Origin: Sphingobacterium oryzagri
Lineage (GTDB): Bacteria; Bacteroidota; Bacteroidia; Sphingobacteriales; Sphingobacteriaceae
Direction of reading: 5' to 3'
Length of the DNA: 64,000 nt
Assembly: GCF_028736175.1 (NCBI RefSeq)
Contig: NZ_CP117880.1
Span: forward strand, 1,178,001-1,242,000
A program made the position numbers and the translations under genes. This document shows positions 1-9,333 of this stretch, piece after piece. Every line of letters begins with the position of its first letter. Position 1 is the first letter of the stretch. The notes beneath the pieces are model-generated. The model searched no databases and was not told where the DNA came from. It was given only the letters and a program-made list of their open reading frames with translations.

Positions 1-2460
1 GGAGGCGGTGGTTACATCAACCTTAATTTTGCCTTTGTTCTCGCTGAGCTTTCCACTGAATGACAACCAGCCAAACTCCGGATGGCGAATAATGTAGGTG
101 CCGGAGTTGACCGCGTAACCATAAAATCCAGATCCATAATCACCAGAAATACCATCGTTAGCCAATGTGGACGGGTAGGAGTGAAAAGCGCCCGGCGCAA
201 AGCCATCTTGTGTTACATTGGCCAAAGCACCCATCATTCCGGCATGGCCGATCCGAAGTAAGTAAAAGTCTGACGGGTTTTCGCGGTAATCCGTCAGCAC
301 CGGAATAGCATTTAAAGCCGAGCCATAATGATGGATTTGCCGCTCTATGCGTGCAAGCTTTCCGCCGTATACAAAGTCCCAATAACGTCTGGCACTGCCG
401 TTATAACCCCAATGTGGCACGGTCGGCATGTAGGCCAGGATAGCGTTTAAGGTAACTCGGGCTTTCTCGTCGAATCCAAAATAACTAGACCACATATATA
501 CCTCTTCCTGCCCGGTAGAATCCCAGGGCATTTCGCTTCCAAAAGGATAATTTAACGTTTTCCAATGCAAGGCTCGTGCTTTCATCAGGTCTTCCAGCTT
601 TTGGGCGGCATCGGTTAGTCCTTCTTTCTTCAAGTCCAGCAAGATTAGTAAAAAGATACTGCCTTCCATTTGTCCAAACTGCGCATAATGTGGCGCTTTC
701 TCGACCATGGCGACCGTTGTTTGAAATGCTCGGTCCAAATAAGTTTGCCATTTTTCTTCAGCAGCAAGTTGATTGTAGTTTCTTGCTAAACGATACAGTA
801 CCCAGTGGGCTGCTGCTACGTGCGGATAGTTGTACGAACGACCGATATTATCGGCTTCTTTTTTAGGCCAGGCCGCCCAGGTTTTATAATTTACCGAATC
901 GCTGTATGTGCCTTTCGGAAAGGAATCGGGCTCATAGTAAAATAAACTCTTCACCACACCATATTTATGAGGCCCATCTTTGTGCTGTATCCGGCCAAAC
1001 AGGGTTTCATTGGCAAAGCGTTTAAGCTTGCTGATTTCCGCCGCCTCGGGTTGCACGAGCTGTTTCATCATAGCCGCTAGCCAGCTTGCGGCTCCGGCTT
1101 CATCACTCAAGCCGGCAAACCAGGCGTTGCGGTGCTGGGTAACCGGTGTTTTGGTTTCGTAATCGTAGGTGATCACGGATGGCGACCGACCAAACAGATC
1201 GTTGGGATTTTCATACCATTGCTGGGTTGTTAAGAACTGACCTAAGTCTTTTACCACGTCGTGTTCTGGTTTGATCACCTTATATTGAATGGTCTGGACC
1301 AAGCCATCATCGTAGGTGATGTTTAGTCGTGCCCTTCCCCAGGTATTTCCTTTTACCAAATAACTCGCCCATTTTCCTTTGGTTTTTGGCAGGGGCTCCA
1401 ACGTGAGTGCACCGCTCGGGTATACGGAGATGTCTTTTACTTGCTTACCGTATTTAAGAAACAGCTTTGCCGGATTGTCAAGCGGTAATAAATAGCCCGG
1501 TGCGCCAACAGCTACGGGGCGTTTTTGGCGAACCAGTTCTTCTTCGATTTGTTTTATACTTGGCGCCAAAACAAAGCGCAAAGCGTAGCTTTTCGATTCG
1601 CCTGGTTTCAACACGATGGCGCTGGGTTCATTCCACTGCTCCACACCTTTCCACTCATTTTCGGCATATGCTTTACTATGGATGGTCCACTCGTGAAAAC
1701 CTTCAAACGTGATGCTTCTTGGTGTGGGGTCGCTATTCAGCGGACTGTAGGCTTCAAAAGCAGCATTTTCTTGCGGTAAAACTAATAGGCTGGGTCCTTT
1801 TCCGTGAAGACGGTTGACTTGTAAATAGCCCGCGTCTTTACCGATATACGGATCAAAGAAAACATTGTCGGCATGTGCGCTGTCAAGGTTTTTCCAATCC
1901 ATGTTATTATTGAAGATCATCGGAATGCCCAATCCACCAATTTCATAAGCTGCTTTGCTATTGTTCTTGATAACGAAACGCAAACACAGGTCGCCATCGA
2001 TGTTTTCCCAATAGCGACTTACTTGCAATGGTATATTGCCTAGCGAAGCCGTGATATCGGCAGCAGCTAATGTTTTGCCTGAAGTTTTTAGTGTCGTTAC
2101 GGGTTTACGCACCGTAGCAGATGAATAGGCTGTCCAGGCGGTTTCGTTGGTCGGTCGAATGGATAGCGTAATATCGCCCAGATGAAAAAACTTATTGCGA
2201 TCGCGTTTGGTCAGCAGTTCATCGGGCGTATAGTCAAACTGCTGGTCATCCTTTAACTTCAAGGCAGCCACCGTCTGAGATGATTTAAGGAGCTGTACGT
2301 TAAGTTTGGATAAGGCAAAAGTATTGCTGCCGTTTTCCACGCCAAGGGTAGCCGGTTGTTTTTTTACCTCTTCCCAAAAAGGGTTTTGTGCATACAGTTG
2401 CTGGGTAAAAGCGGCTTGTATGAGCAGTAATATTAGTGGAATTTTACGTGCGTTGCGCAT
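1..2460 (-). CDS. DUF5695-like secreted protein, putative glycoside hydrolase-like (3' end outside window)
   Basis: An open frame of 820 codons runs from an ATG at 2460 on the minus strand to the window edge without a stop, so the C-terminus is missing. The product starts MRNARKIPLILLLIQAAF and ends its signal peptide near LYAQ. The mature start FWEEVKKQPATLGVENG and the later HLGDITLSIR stretch resemble the DUF5695 family of Bacteroidota. Those proteins have an N-terminal beta-sandwich and a C-terminal helical-toroid domain like some glycoside hydrolases; this comparison is from memory. The Trp- and Tyr-rich second half (for example HWGYNGSARRYWDFVYGG) fits a carbohydrate-active fold. No catalytic residues are assigned. 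It stands alone, facing away from the hydroxyproline genes. Confidence 0.6.
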   Translation of the reverse strand, partial: MRNARKIPLILLLIQAAFTQQLYAQNPFWEEVKKQPATLGVENGSNTFALSKLNVQLLKSSQTVAALKLKDDQQFDYTPDELLTKRDRNKFFHLGDITLSIRPTNETAWTAYSSATVRKPVTTLKTSGKTLAAADITASLGNIPLQVSRYWENIDGDLCLRFVIKNNSKAAYEIGGLGIPMIFNNNMDWKNLDSAHADNVFFDPYIGKDAGYLQVNRLHGKGPSLLVLPQENAAFEAYSPLNSDPTPRSITFEGFHEWTIHSKAYAENEWKGVEQWNEPSAIVLKPGESKSYALRFVLAPSIKQIEEELVRQKRPVAVGAPGYLLPLDNPAKLFLKYGKQVKDISVYPSGALTLEPLPKTKGKWASYLVKGNTWGRARLNITYDDGLVQTIQYKVIKPEHDVVKDLGQFLTTQQWYENPNDLFGRSPSVITYDYETKTPVTQHRNAWFAGLSDEAGAASWLAAMMKQLVQPEAAEISKLKRFANETLFGRIQHKDGPHKYGVVKSLFYYEPDSFPKGTYSDSVNYKTWAAWPKKEADNIGRSYNYPHVAAAHWVLYRLARNYNQLAAEEKWQTYLDRAFQTTVAMVEKAPHYAQFGQMEGSIFLLILLDLKKEGLTDAAQKLEDLMKARALHWKTLNYPFGSEMPWDSTGQEEVYMWSSYFGFDEKARVTLNAILAYMPTVPHWGYNGSARRYWDFVYGGKLARIERQIHHYGSALNAIPVLTDYRENPSDFYLLRIGHAGMMGALANVTQDGFAPGAFHSYPSTLANDGISGDYGSGFYGYAVNSGTYIIRHPEFGWLSFSGKLSENKGKIKVDVTTAS

Positions 2461-2519
2461 AGACATGATTTATGTTTTTAATTAAGGTTATCCGCTCTGT
2501 TGTTACAGGTGAATCTTCA

Positions 2520-2527
2520 CAAAAATA
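2520..2527 (-). promoter_or_regulatory. candidate -7 box for the DUF5695-like gene
   Basis: The minus strand reads TATTTTTG, a full match to the Bacteroidota -7 consensus TAnnTTTG. It lies about 60 nt before the ATG at 2460. No convincing -33 TTG is seen at the usual spacing. Confidence 0.35.
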
Positions 2528-2848
2528 AGGTCTTCAACTGGGCTTTTTTTGTCGGATTTTGGCTTACAGTCTTCAAAAATTAACCCAATTGTATATTTTA
2601 CAAGATGACAAGTTCGGGATTAAGCTTAGAAGTTTGCGCGCACGCGGTGTAATTACTTCACCGTGGGAAACCGGGGAATTTTTCACGAAATAGTTTGCTT
2701 TACTTCAGTGAGTGTCATTCTTTTGTCTCTCGCCGGGACAGGGCAATACTTTTTGTCTGGACACAAAAAGTACTCAAAAAAGTCCTTGTTTCATCGAGGC
2801 GATTTGTCGCACGAATCCGTCGCGCACAAGCCAATTGCCGCGCAGGCT

Positions 2849-2897
2849 AGAAATTGTTATAAAAAAAATACAAAAGGATTTTTTTATAACAATTTCT
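2849..2897. repeat. perfect 19-bp hairpin in repeat unit 1
   Basis: Arms 2849-2867 and 2879-2897 are perfect reverse complements around an 11-nt loop. In the other units the same relative place holds a different palindrome (AGGTCAAATTT at 3413-3423 with AAATTTGACCT at 3434-3444), so the structure is kept while the sequence differs. Confidence 0.8.
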
Positions 2898-4135
2898 CAT
2901 GCCTTCCCAGCGCACGACCTGCGTCAATTGCTTGTCTCCCATCGCTTGATGAAACGTTGATGACGTTGTTCGCGAAGCGTTTAATGTCGCAAGCGTTCAC
3001 AACTCTGCATAGCGCCAAAAAATGTCTCATGCTGTGGTGGGAGAAAAGCGATAGGCGATGGCTTTTTGTGTGGAGGGTAAAGCCTAGGAATCATATCGAA
3101 ATCCGCTTTAAGGGTTTCGATGTTATTCCAGCTTTGTGAGCCTATTGCTTTTTGTGTGAAGGCTTGTGCGACAAACCACCTTCATGAGACAGAAGAACCT
3201 TGCTTCCTTGGGTTCTTCCAAGGAAGGCCTTGCCGCGGCGAGCGGCGGAAAGGTTTGTGGGAGGGAAAAAAGATCAACTTACTATTTGTCCCTTTCCGGG
3301 ACAGGGATTTCCTTTTGAAGGCCAAAAGGAAGCAAAAGCCTTTTGTTTCATCGAGGCGATCTGTCGCACCATCCTTCCCGCACAAGCAACTTGCCGCGCA
3401 GGCTAGAATGACAGGTCAAATTTTTTTTTGAATAAATTTGACCTATAATCCTTATGCCTTCCCCACACACAGCCGGCGTCAATTGCTTGTTTTCTATCGC
3501 TTGATGAAACGTGGACGATGTTATTCGCGGAGCGTTTATTAACGCTTTCGTTCACAACTCTGCATAGCGCCAAAAAATGTCTCATGCTGTGGTGGGATAA
3601 AAGCGATAGGCGATGGCTTTTTGTGTGGAGGGTAAAGCCTAGGAATCATATCGAAATCCGCTTTAAGGGTTTCGATGTTATTCCAGCTTTGTGAGCCTAT
3701 TGCTTTTTGTGTGAAGGCTTGTGCGACAAACCACCTTCATGAGACAGAAGAACCTTGCTTCCTTGGGTTCTTCCAAGGAAGGCCTTGCCGCGGCGAGCGG
3801 CGGAAAGGTTTGTGGGAGGGAAAAAAGATCAACTTACTATTTGTCCCTTTCCGGGACAGGGACTTCCTTTTGAAGGCCAAAAGGAAGCAAAAGCCTTTTG
3901 TTTCATCGAGGCGATCTGTCGCACGGATCCTTCGCGCACAAGCCAATTACCGCGCAGGCTAGAATGACAGGTCAATTTTTTTTGAATAAATTTGACCTAT
4001 AATCCTTATGCCTTCCCATCGCAAATACCGCGTCAATTGCTTGTTTTCCATCGCTTTATGAAACGTTGACGATGTTATTCGCGGAGCGTTTATTGATGCT
4101 AGCGTTCACAACTTCGCATAATGATAATGAAAAAT

Positions 4136-4203
4136 TGACCTCAGCGAGGTCACATATTTATAGCAAATGATCGTTATCTTGCTTTTCGACTCCGTAGGAG
4201 TCG
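4136..4203. repeat. pair of short perfect hairpins in repeat unit 4
   Basis: TGACCTC-AGC-GAGGTCA (4136-4152) and CGACTCC-GTA-GGAGTCG (4187-4203) are two perfect 7-bp stems with 3-nt loops. They are followed by related tails (CACATATTTATAG and TATGTCGCTG). They look like two copies of a small dispersed palindromic element. Confidence 0.6.
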
Positions 4204-4798
4204 TATGTCGCTGTTGTCCCTTTCCGGGACAGGGACTTCCTTTTGAAGGCCAAAAGGAAGCAAAAGCCTTTTGTTTCATCGAGGCGATCTGTCGCACCAT
4301 CCTTCGCGCACAAGCCAATTGCCGCGCAGGCTAGAATGACAGGTCAAATTTTTTTTTGAATTAATTTGACCTATAATCCTTATGCCTTCCCATCGCAAAT
4401 CCTGCGACAATTGCTTGTTTCCCATCGCTTGATAAAACGTTGATGACGTAATCCATGAAGTGGTTATTTACCCAACAGTTCACAATTTCGCAAATGGCTT
4501 GTTTGATTCGAAGTTTGAATTTTAGGATAAGCTTATAGAATAGATAGTTTGGCTTACTTTGCAGCGTAAAAATAAAAAAGATTCTTTATTTAAGTAGAAA
4601 CAAGCGATGAAGGTGTAACAATGCTGGCGCGGAGGCTAAAATCGGTCGTTAAGCATTATAATAGCACCTTGTTTTTAAGAATTATAATAGTAACTCGTTC
4701 AAAAATAAGCGAAATTAAAGTTAGCGCAGGGTTTTACAAAAAGCTTATTGCATTTTAACCAAATATGCTCTTATTTTCACCATAATGATGAATAGCAC

Positions 4799-4829
4799 TT
4801 GTTAATATTGAGTTAATATCGTAACTTTC
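4799..4829 (+). promoter_or_regulatory. candidate promoter of the AraC-family regulator
   Basis: TTG at 4799-4801, a 20-nt spacer and TAACTTTC at 4822-4829 match the TTG/TAnnTTTG layout with one mismatch in the -7 box. The start codon lies about 56 nt downstream. Confidence 0.4.
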
Positions 4830-4885
4830 ATGCATACTAATCAGGAGTGTAATCGAAGGTTTCTTACAATCTAACACGTTCTACT

Positions 4886-5749
4886 ATGAAAATGATTCAA
4901 TTTAATGTCCCATCGCCTAAGGATAAGTCTGTGTATGTGCAAGAAGACAAGCTGTCTGATTTTTATCCTTATTTTCATAAACATGAGGAATACCAATTTA
5001 TGTGGATTGTGAAAGGCGAGGGCACCTTATTTCTTGCAGATAGTTTTCATCCATTTCGTCCAGACGATATTTTTCTGCTCGGTCCAAATCAGCCTCACGT
5101 GTTCAAACGAAATGCAGACAATATCGAACAGCCTGAAGTGGAATCGGTCTCTATATTTTTTAACCTGAAAGGTTCTCTGTCCAGTCTCTTTAATATGCCT
5201 GAATTGGGCAACATCCTAAGCTTTATTCTGCAAAATAACAATGGTTTTAAAGTGCCGCATGCCTATACCAGCCGCATCAAACGGCGGATAGCATTGCTCA
5301 AGAAAGCCGATATGATGGATCAACTGATGAGCTTTTTCTTTTTGTTAAAAGAACTCAGCTTGGTCGCGCACGAGTTAAAACCCCTGTCGGTAACCACGGT
5401 GCTTAATAAGGATGATGGCTTCTTGCGCATCAACGATGTATGTCGCTATATCAAAGACAATTTTAGACGGAGTATTACCTTAGAAGAGGCGGCAGATCAC
5501 GCCAACTTAACACCGCAGGCATTTTGTCGGTACTTTAAGAAGCATACGGGTTTAACATTTGTAAGTTATCTCAATGAGCTGCGCATTCAAGAAGCTTGTA
5601 AGCTTATTACATCGCAGCGCTACGAAAGCATAGGCTTAGTAGCATACAACGCCGGGTTCAACAGTATCACTAATTTTAACCGTGTTTTTCGCTCTGTCAC
5701 CGGTTTTTCGCCAAAAGAATACTACGGCAGATACAAAAATAATGTGTAG
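4886..5749 (+). CDS. AraC-family transcriptional regulator
   Basis: This 287-residue protein has the usual AraC layout. An N-terminal cupin-like sensor comes first (residues 1-150; HKHEEYQFMWIVKGEGTLFL, then RPDDIFLLGPNQPH). A C-terminal double helix-turn-helix follows at about 185-285, with NLTPQAFCRYFKKHTG and the family signature around GFNSITNFNRVFRSVTGFSP. It lies 96 bp upstream of, and co-directional with, the hydroxyproline genes. It is therefore the likely activator responding to hydroxyproline or a pathway intermediate; the ligand is inferred from context only. There are no signal or membrane segments, so it acts in the cytoplasm. Confidence 0.9.
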   Translation: MKMIQFNVPSPKDKSVYVQEDKLSDFYPYFHKHEEYQFMWIVKGEGTLFLADSFHPFRPDDIFLLGPNQPHVFKRNADNIEQPEVESVSIFFNLKGSLSSLFNMPELGNILSFILQNNNGFKVPHAYTSRIKRRIALLKKADMMDQLMSFFFLLKELSLVAHELKPLSVTTVLNKDDGFLRINDVCRYIKDNFRRSITLEEAADHANLTPQAFCRYFKKHTGLTFVSYLNELRIQEACKLITSQRYESIGLVAYNAGFNSITNFNRVFRSVTGFSPKEYYGRYKNNV

Positions 5750-5818
5750 GGGTGAAGACGTGTTAAAATGTGGTAAGCTTTGGTTCAAACTCGACTAGCA
5801 AATCCCTCAAATAGGCCA

Positions 5819-5826
5819 TAGTTTTG
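5819..5826 (+). promoter_or_regulatory. candidate -7 box of the hydroxyproline operon
   Basis: TAGTTTTG matches TAnnTTTG and ends 19 nt before the ATG at 5846, giving a leader of about a dozen nucleotides. No good -33 TTG is visible, as expected for a promoter that needs an activator such as the adjacent AraC protein. Confidence 0.45.
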
Positions 5827-5845
5827 AAAAAAACAATTATTATTT

Positions 5846-6745
5846 ATGGCTAATTTAAATTGGAGTGGAATTTTCCCGGCGATGTTAACACCGTTTCATG
5901 AAGATGGTGAGTTAAATTTAGAAATGCTTGCTGTCAACATTGAAGCACAGCTTGAGGCAGGTATTGAAGGCTTGATCTTAGCCGGATCCCTGGGCGAAGC
6001 AAGCACATTGACTACAGAAGAGAAATTTGAACTATTAACATATACCTTACAGGTGGTAAACGGACGCGTTCCTGTTTTACTAAACCTAACCGAAAATACA
6101 ACGAAAGCTGCTGTAGCCTTTGCGCAAAAAGCAGAAGAGCTTGGCGCAAACGGCCTCATGGTGCTTCCTCCGATGCGTTATAAAGGTGATGACCGCGAAG
6201 TTGTTGCTTATTTTAAAACAATCGCGCAAAGTTCCCAACTCCCGATATTAATCTACAACAATCCGGTTGACTACTCGACCAATGTCACCTTAGATATGTT
6301 TGAAGAGTTGTTGCAGGAACCGACAATCCAGGCGGTAAAAGAATCTACGCGCGACTTAACCAACATCACCAGATTGCGTAATCGTTTTGGCGATCGCCTT
6401 AAGATATTAGGTGGTGTAGACACGATTTTCTTAGAATCGGTGGCCTTGGGCGCTGACGGCATCGTTGGTGGTTTGGTTGATGCATTCCCGAAAGAAACAT
6501 ATGCTATTTACGACTTCGTGAAGAACGGAGAAATTGACAAAGCATTAGAAATTTACCGCTGGTTTATGCCATTGTTGGAACTGGATATCCATCCAAAATT
6601 AGTGCAGTATATCAAATTAGCGGCTACCAAAGTCGATTTATGCACGCCGTATACTCGCGCGCCACGCTTAGCACTTGTGGGCGAAGAAAAAGATAGAATA
6701 ACAAAAATAATAGATGATGCATTAGCATCCAGACCTCAACTTTAA
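5846..6745 (+). CDS. DapA-family lyase, probable 1-pyrroline-4-hydroxy-2-carboxylate deaminase
   Basis: This 299-residue TIM-barrel protein belongs to the dihydrodipicolinate synthase/N-acetylneuraminate lyase family. Visible motifs are GSLGEAS (residues 47-53), Tyr137 in LIYNNP, and the Schiff-base Lys165 in AVKESTRD. Next to an epimerase, a D-amino-acid dehydrogenase and a semialdehyde dehydrogenase, the likely reaction is conversion of 1-pyrroline-4-hydroxy-2-carboxylate to 2-oxoglutarate semialdehyde plus ammonia. That is step three of D-hydroxyproline breakdown. The next gene starts 4 bp after its stop. True lysine-pathway DapA is less likely because of this company. Confidence 0.85.
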   Translation: MANLNWSGIFPAMLTPFHEDGELNLEMLAVNIEAQLEAGIEGLILAGSLGEASTLTTEEKFELLTYTLQVVNGRVPVLLNLTENTTKAAVAFAQKAEELGANGLMVLPPMRYKGDDREVVAYFKTIAQSSQLPILIYNNPVDYSTNVTLDMFEELLQEPTIQAVKESTRDLTNITRLRNRFGDRLKILGGVDTIFLESVALGADGIVGGLVDAFPKETYAIYDFVKNGEIDKALEIYRWFMPLLELDIHPKLVQYIKLAATKVDLCTPYTRAPRLALVGEEKDRITKIIDDALASRPQL

Positions 6746-6749
6746 TTTT

Positions 6750-8213
6750 ATGCATATTGATATGTCCAATGAACAAATCCAAGCTACCATTCAAGATTCT
6801 TTAATTGGATACCAGTATTTACAACGAATTTCTTTAGCAGAGCGTGCAGCATTGATGCACGCTATTGCTGATGAAATAGAAGCGCTGGATGAAGAACTGA
6901 TCCAAACCGCACATGCGGAATCGGCCTTGCCTTTGCCACGACTTACGGGTGAAAAAGGCCGTACGGTTAACCAGTGGCGTGCTTACGCCAATGCCGTTCG
7001 CACAGGCATTTATGCCGAAGCACGAATCGATAAAGCGGATGGAGCTGCCAAAGCCGATATCCGCAAATATAACAAAGGGATAGGGCCTGTCGCCGTTTTT
7101 GGTGCAAGCAATTTCCCTTTCGCTTTTTCAACGGCAGGCGGTGATACCGCGAGCGCAATTGGTGCTGGCTGCTCCGTTGTGGTTAAAGAGCATCCGGGAC
7201 ATCCCAAAACCTCAAAGATCATGGCAGAAGCCATATGGCGTGGCTTAGCAAAATTTGGCGCTCCATCATCGGTATTCGGCTATGTACACGGCGAAGGCAA
7301 TACTATTGGCGAAACTTTAGTGTTGCATCCTGCGATCAAAGCCGTGGCTTTTACCGGATCATTTCGTGGCGGTAAAGCTTTATTTGATCTAGGCGCAAAG
7401 CGCGAAGAACCTATTCCAGTTTTTTCGGAAATGGGAAGCGTAAATCCTGTTTTTGTATTGCCGGAATACTTGGAAAACAATCTGGCATCTTTTGCCGCAC
7501 AGTATATTGGCTCGCTAACCTTGGGCGTTGGGCAGTTTTGTACTAATCCGGGTTTGTTGGTGGCGGTTAAAAGCTCGTTGCTAGATCAGTTTAAAAGCTT
7601 ATTGCAGGAAGAAGTACAAAAAGTGGCCGAAGCCAGTATGCTCCATAGCGGCATCGCAAAGGCTTACCACGCAGGTAAGGAAAAGCTGGCACAGCAATCG
7701 GCTGTTACGCTCTTGGGCGAAGGCACCGGAAGTGGCCAGGAGTCGGCTGTTGCAGCGCTTTACAGCACGGAAGGTGCAAGCTTTCTGAAAAATCACGAAT
7801 TGGCAGAAGAGGTTTTCGGTCCGGCAGGACTATTGATCGAATGTGCAGACGTGGCGGAAATGAAGCAAGTTATGGAAGGCCTGGCTGGGCAGCTAACGAT
7901 TACGTTTGCCGCGACGGCTACTGATGTGCAGGCAAACTTGCCGCTGTTGGAAATTGCGCAGGAAAAATGCGGCCGGTTGCTGTTTAACGGAATGCCAACC
8001 GGTGTAGAAGTGGTGTATGCTATGCAACATGGCGGGCCGTACCCATCCACAACGGATAGCCGATTTACATCTGTCGGACCTGATGCGGTGAAACGCTTTT
8101 TACGCCCTTTAAGTTTCCAAAACTGGCCAAACGAATTTTTACCAGCAGAACTTCAAGACGAAAATCCGCTGCAAATAGAACGTGTGGTAGATAACAAGCG
8201 CATTGTAGGATAA
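6750..8213 (+). CDS. aldehyde dehydrogenase, probable 2-oxoglutarate-semialdehyde dehydrogenase
   Basis: This 487-residue NAD(P)-dependent aldehyde dehydrogenase shows Asn121 in GASNFPFAFS, the glycine motif FTGSFRGG, Glu227 in SEMGSVNP and the nucleophile Cys264 in GQFCTNPG. The length and the GQFCTNPG and NPVF motifs fit the 2-oxoglutarate (2,5-dioxopentanoate) semialdehyde dehydrogenase branch. That enzyme makes 2-oxoglutarate, the final product of hydroxyproline degradation. The start could be the ATG at 6750 or the one at 6762 (MSNEQIQ); the extra four residues are unlikely to matter. It is almost contiguous with the deaminase gene, consistent with one mRNA. Confidence 0.88.
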   Translation: MHIDMSNEQIQATIQDSLIGYQYLQRISLAERAALMHAIADEIEALDEELIQTAHAESALPLPRLTGEKGRTVNQWRAYANAVRTGIYAEARIDKADGAAKADIRKYNKGIGPVAVFGASNFPFAFSTAGGDTASAIGAGCSVVVKEHPGHPKTSKIMAEAIWRGLAKFGAPSSVFGYVHGEGNTIGETLVLHPAIKAVAFTGSFRGGKALFDLGAKREEPIPVFSEMGSVNPVFVLPEYLENNLASFAAQYIGSLTLGVGQFCTNPGLLVAVKSSLLDQFKSLLQEEVQKVAEASMLHSGIAKAYHAGKEKLAQQSAVTLLGEGTGSGQESAVAALYSTEGASFLKNHELAEEVFGPAGLLIECADVAEMKQVMEGLAGQLTITFAATATDVQANLPLLEIAQEKCGRLLFNGMPTGVEVVYAMQHGGPYPSTTDSRFTSVGPDAVKRFLRPLSFQNWPNEFLPAELQDENPLQIERVVDNKRIVG

Positions 8214-8307
8214 CGAAGAGCGCTAAATGACAAGCCGATGTGTAGACGTATGAAGCTGTACGAGCTGCCTTAGGCTTGCATGTAGCTAGATGAAGATAAG
8301 TAGATAG

Positions 8308-9306
8308 ATGAAAAAAACATTTTTTTGTATAGACTCCCATACCTGCGGCTGTCCGGTACGGTTGGTCGCTGGCGGTGCTCCTTTACTTCAAGGAGCATCG
8401 ATGATGGAAAGACGTCTTCATTTTATGGAAGCGTATGATTGGATTCGAAAAGGGTTAATGTTCGAACCGCGTGGGCACGATATGATGAGCGGGAGCATGC
8501 TATATCCGCCTGTCGATCCGCAAAATGATACGGGCGTCTTGTATATCGAAACCAGTGGTTGTCTGCCAATGTGCGGACATGGAACCATCGGGACTGTGAC
8601 CATTGCGATTGAAGAAGGGCTTATTATTCCAAAAACGCCAGGTAAATTACGCTTGGAAACACCCGCGGGCCTGGTGTTGATCGATTATAAGCAGGTTGGG
8701 CCGAAGGTAGAGACTGTAAAATTAACCAATGTGCGCTCGTTTCTGCACAGCGAAGATTTGCTGGTTCATTGTCCAGATTTAGGCGAAATACGTGTGGATG
8801 TAGCTTATGGCGGTAATTTTTACGGGATTATCGATCCGCAGGAAAATTTTACTGATATCAGCGATTTCTCCGCGAGCCAGCTTATTCACTACGGCAAGAT
8901 CATACGCAGCCTGCTAAACGAAAAATACGAATTTATTCATCCGGAAGATCCCAATATTCACGGGTTGAGCCATATCCAGTGGACGGGCAAGCCAACGAAA
9001 GACAATTCATCTGGCCGCAATGCGGTATTGGTAGGTGAAAATGCGCTCGATCGCTCGCCTTGCGGTACTGGCACATCTGCCCGCATGGCACAATGGTATG
9101 CCAAAGGTAAGTTGCAGCCGGGACAGGCGTTTGTGCACGAGAGCTACATAGGCTCGCAGTTTATCGGCAAAATTGAAGAAACGGTAACCGTTGCCGGCAA
9201 ACCAGCCATTATTCCTTCGGTCGAAGGCTGGGCGCGTATTACGGGATACAACACGATCATTATCGATGATGATGATCCCTACAAAGAAGGATTTCAAGTA
9301 ATGTAA
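8308..9306 (+). CDS. 4-hydroxyproline 2-epimerase (proline racemase family)
   Basis: This 332-residue protein of the proline racemase superfamily carries both catalytic cysteines: Cys89 in PMCGHGT and Cys252 in DRSPCGTGT. Both being cysteine separates it from the dehydratase branch, where one is replaced by threonine. In this operon it should interconvert trans-4-hydroxy-L-proline and cis-4-hydroxy-D-proline, the entry step. A 94-bp spacer precedes it, longer than the other gaps in the operon, and no terminator is visible there. Cytoplasmic. Proline racemase activity cannot be excluded from sequence alone, but the gene neighbours argue for hydroxyproline. Confidence 0.9.
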   Translation: MKKTFFCIDSHTCGCPVRLVAGGAPLLQGASMMERRLHFMEAYDWIRKGLMFEPRGHDMMSGSMLYPPVDPQNDTGVLYIETSGCLPMCGHGTIGTVTIAIEEGLIIPKTPGKLRLETPAGLVLIDYKQVGPKVETVKLTNVRSFLHSEDLLVHCPDLGEIRVDVAYGGNFYGIIDPQENFTDISDFSASQLIHYGKIIRSLLNEKYEFIHPEDPNIHGLSHIQWTGKPTKDNSSGRNAVLVGENALDRSPCGTGTSARMAQWYAKGKLQPGQAFVHESYIGSQFIGKIEETVTVAGKPAIIPSVEGWARITGYNTIIIDDDDPYKEGFQVM

Positions 9307-9333
9307 TTTTAAAACATACGATAATAGCGTAAA

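Larger units (their letters stand above)
2696..4480. repeat. block of four related non-coding repeat units with hairpins
   Basis: Four head-to-tail units share ordered modules. Each has a short palindrome after a CCGGGACAGGG-like segment, then TTTCATCGAGGCGATCTGTC, then CAAGCCAATTGCCGCGCAGG, a second hairpin, and a tail around CAATTGCTTG and CATCGCTT. Palindromes start near 2747, 3309, 3864 and 4237. Units two and three are near-identical at a 555-bp offset and carry an extra ~250-bp module (about 3010-3290 and 3565-3845). Unit four carries a different insert holding two perfect short hairpins. Short open frames exist only as by-products of the repetition. The rest of the 2461-4885 gap shows nothing recognisable apart from the listed promoter candidates. 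Confidence 0.85.

Noticed and set aside
3120..3962. Open frames of 60-158 codons inside the repeat block, including two almost identical 95-103 residue products
   Set aside because: They arise from the duplicated repeat, overlap frames on both strands, are low-complexity and basic, and carry no recognisable domain. The conserved hairpins argue for non-coding sequence.
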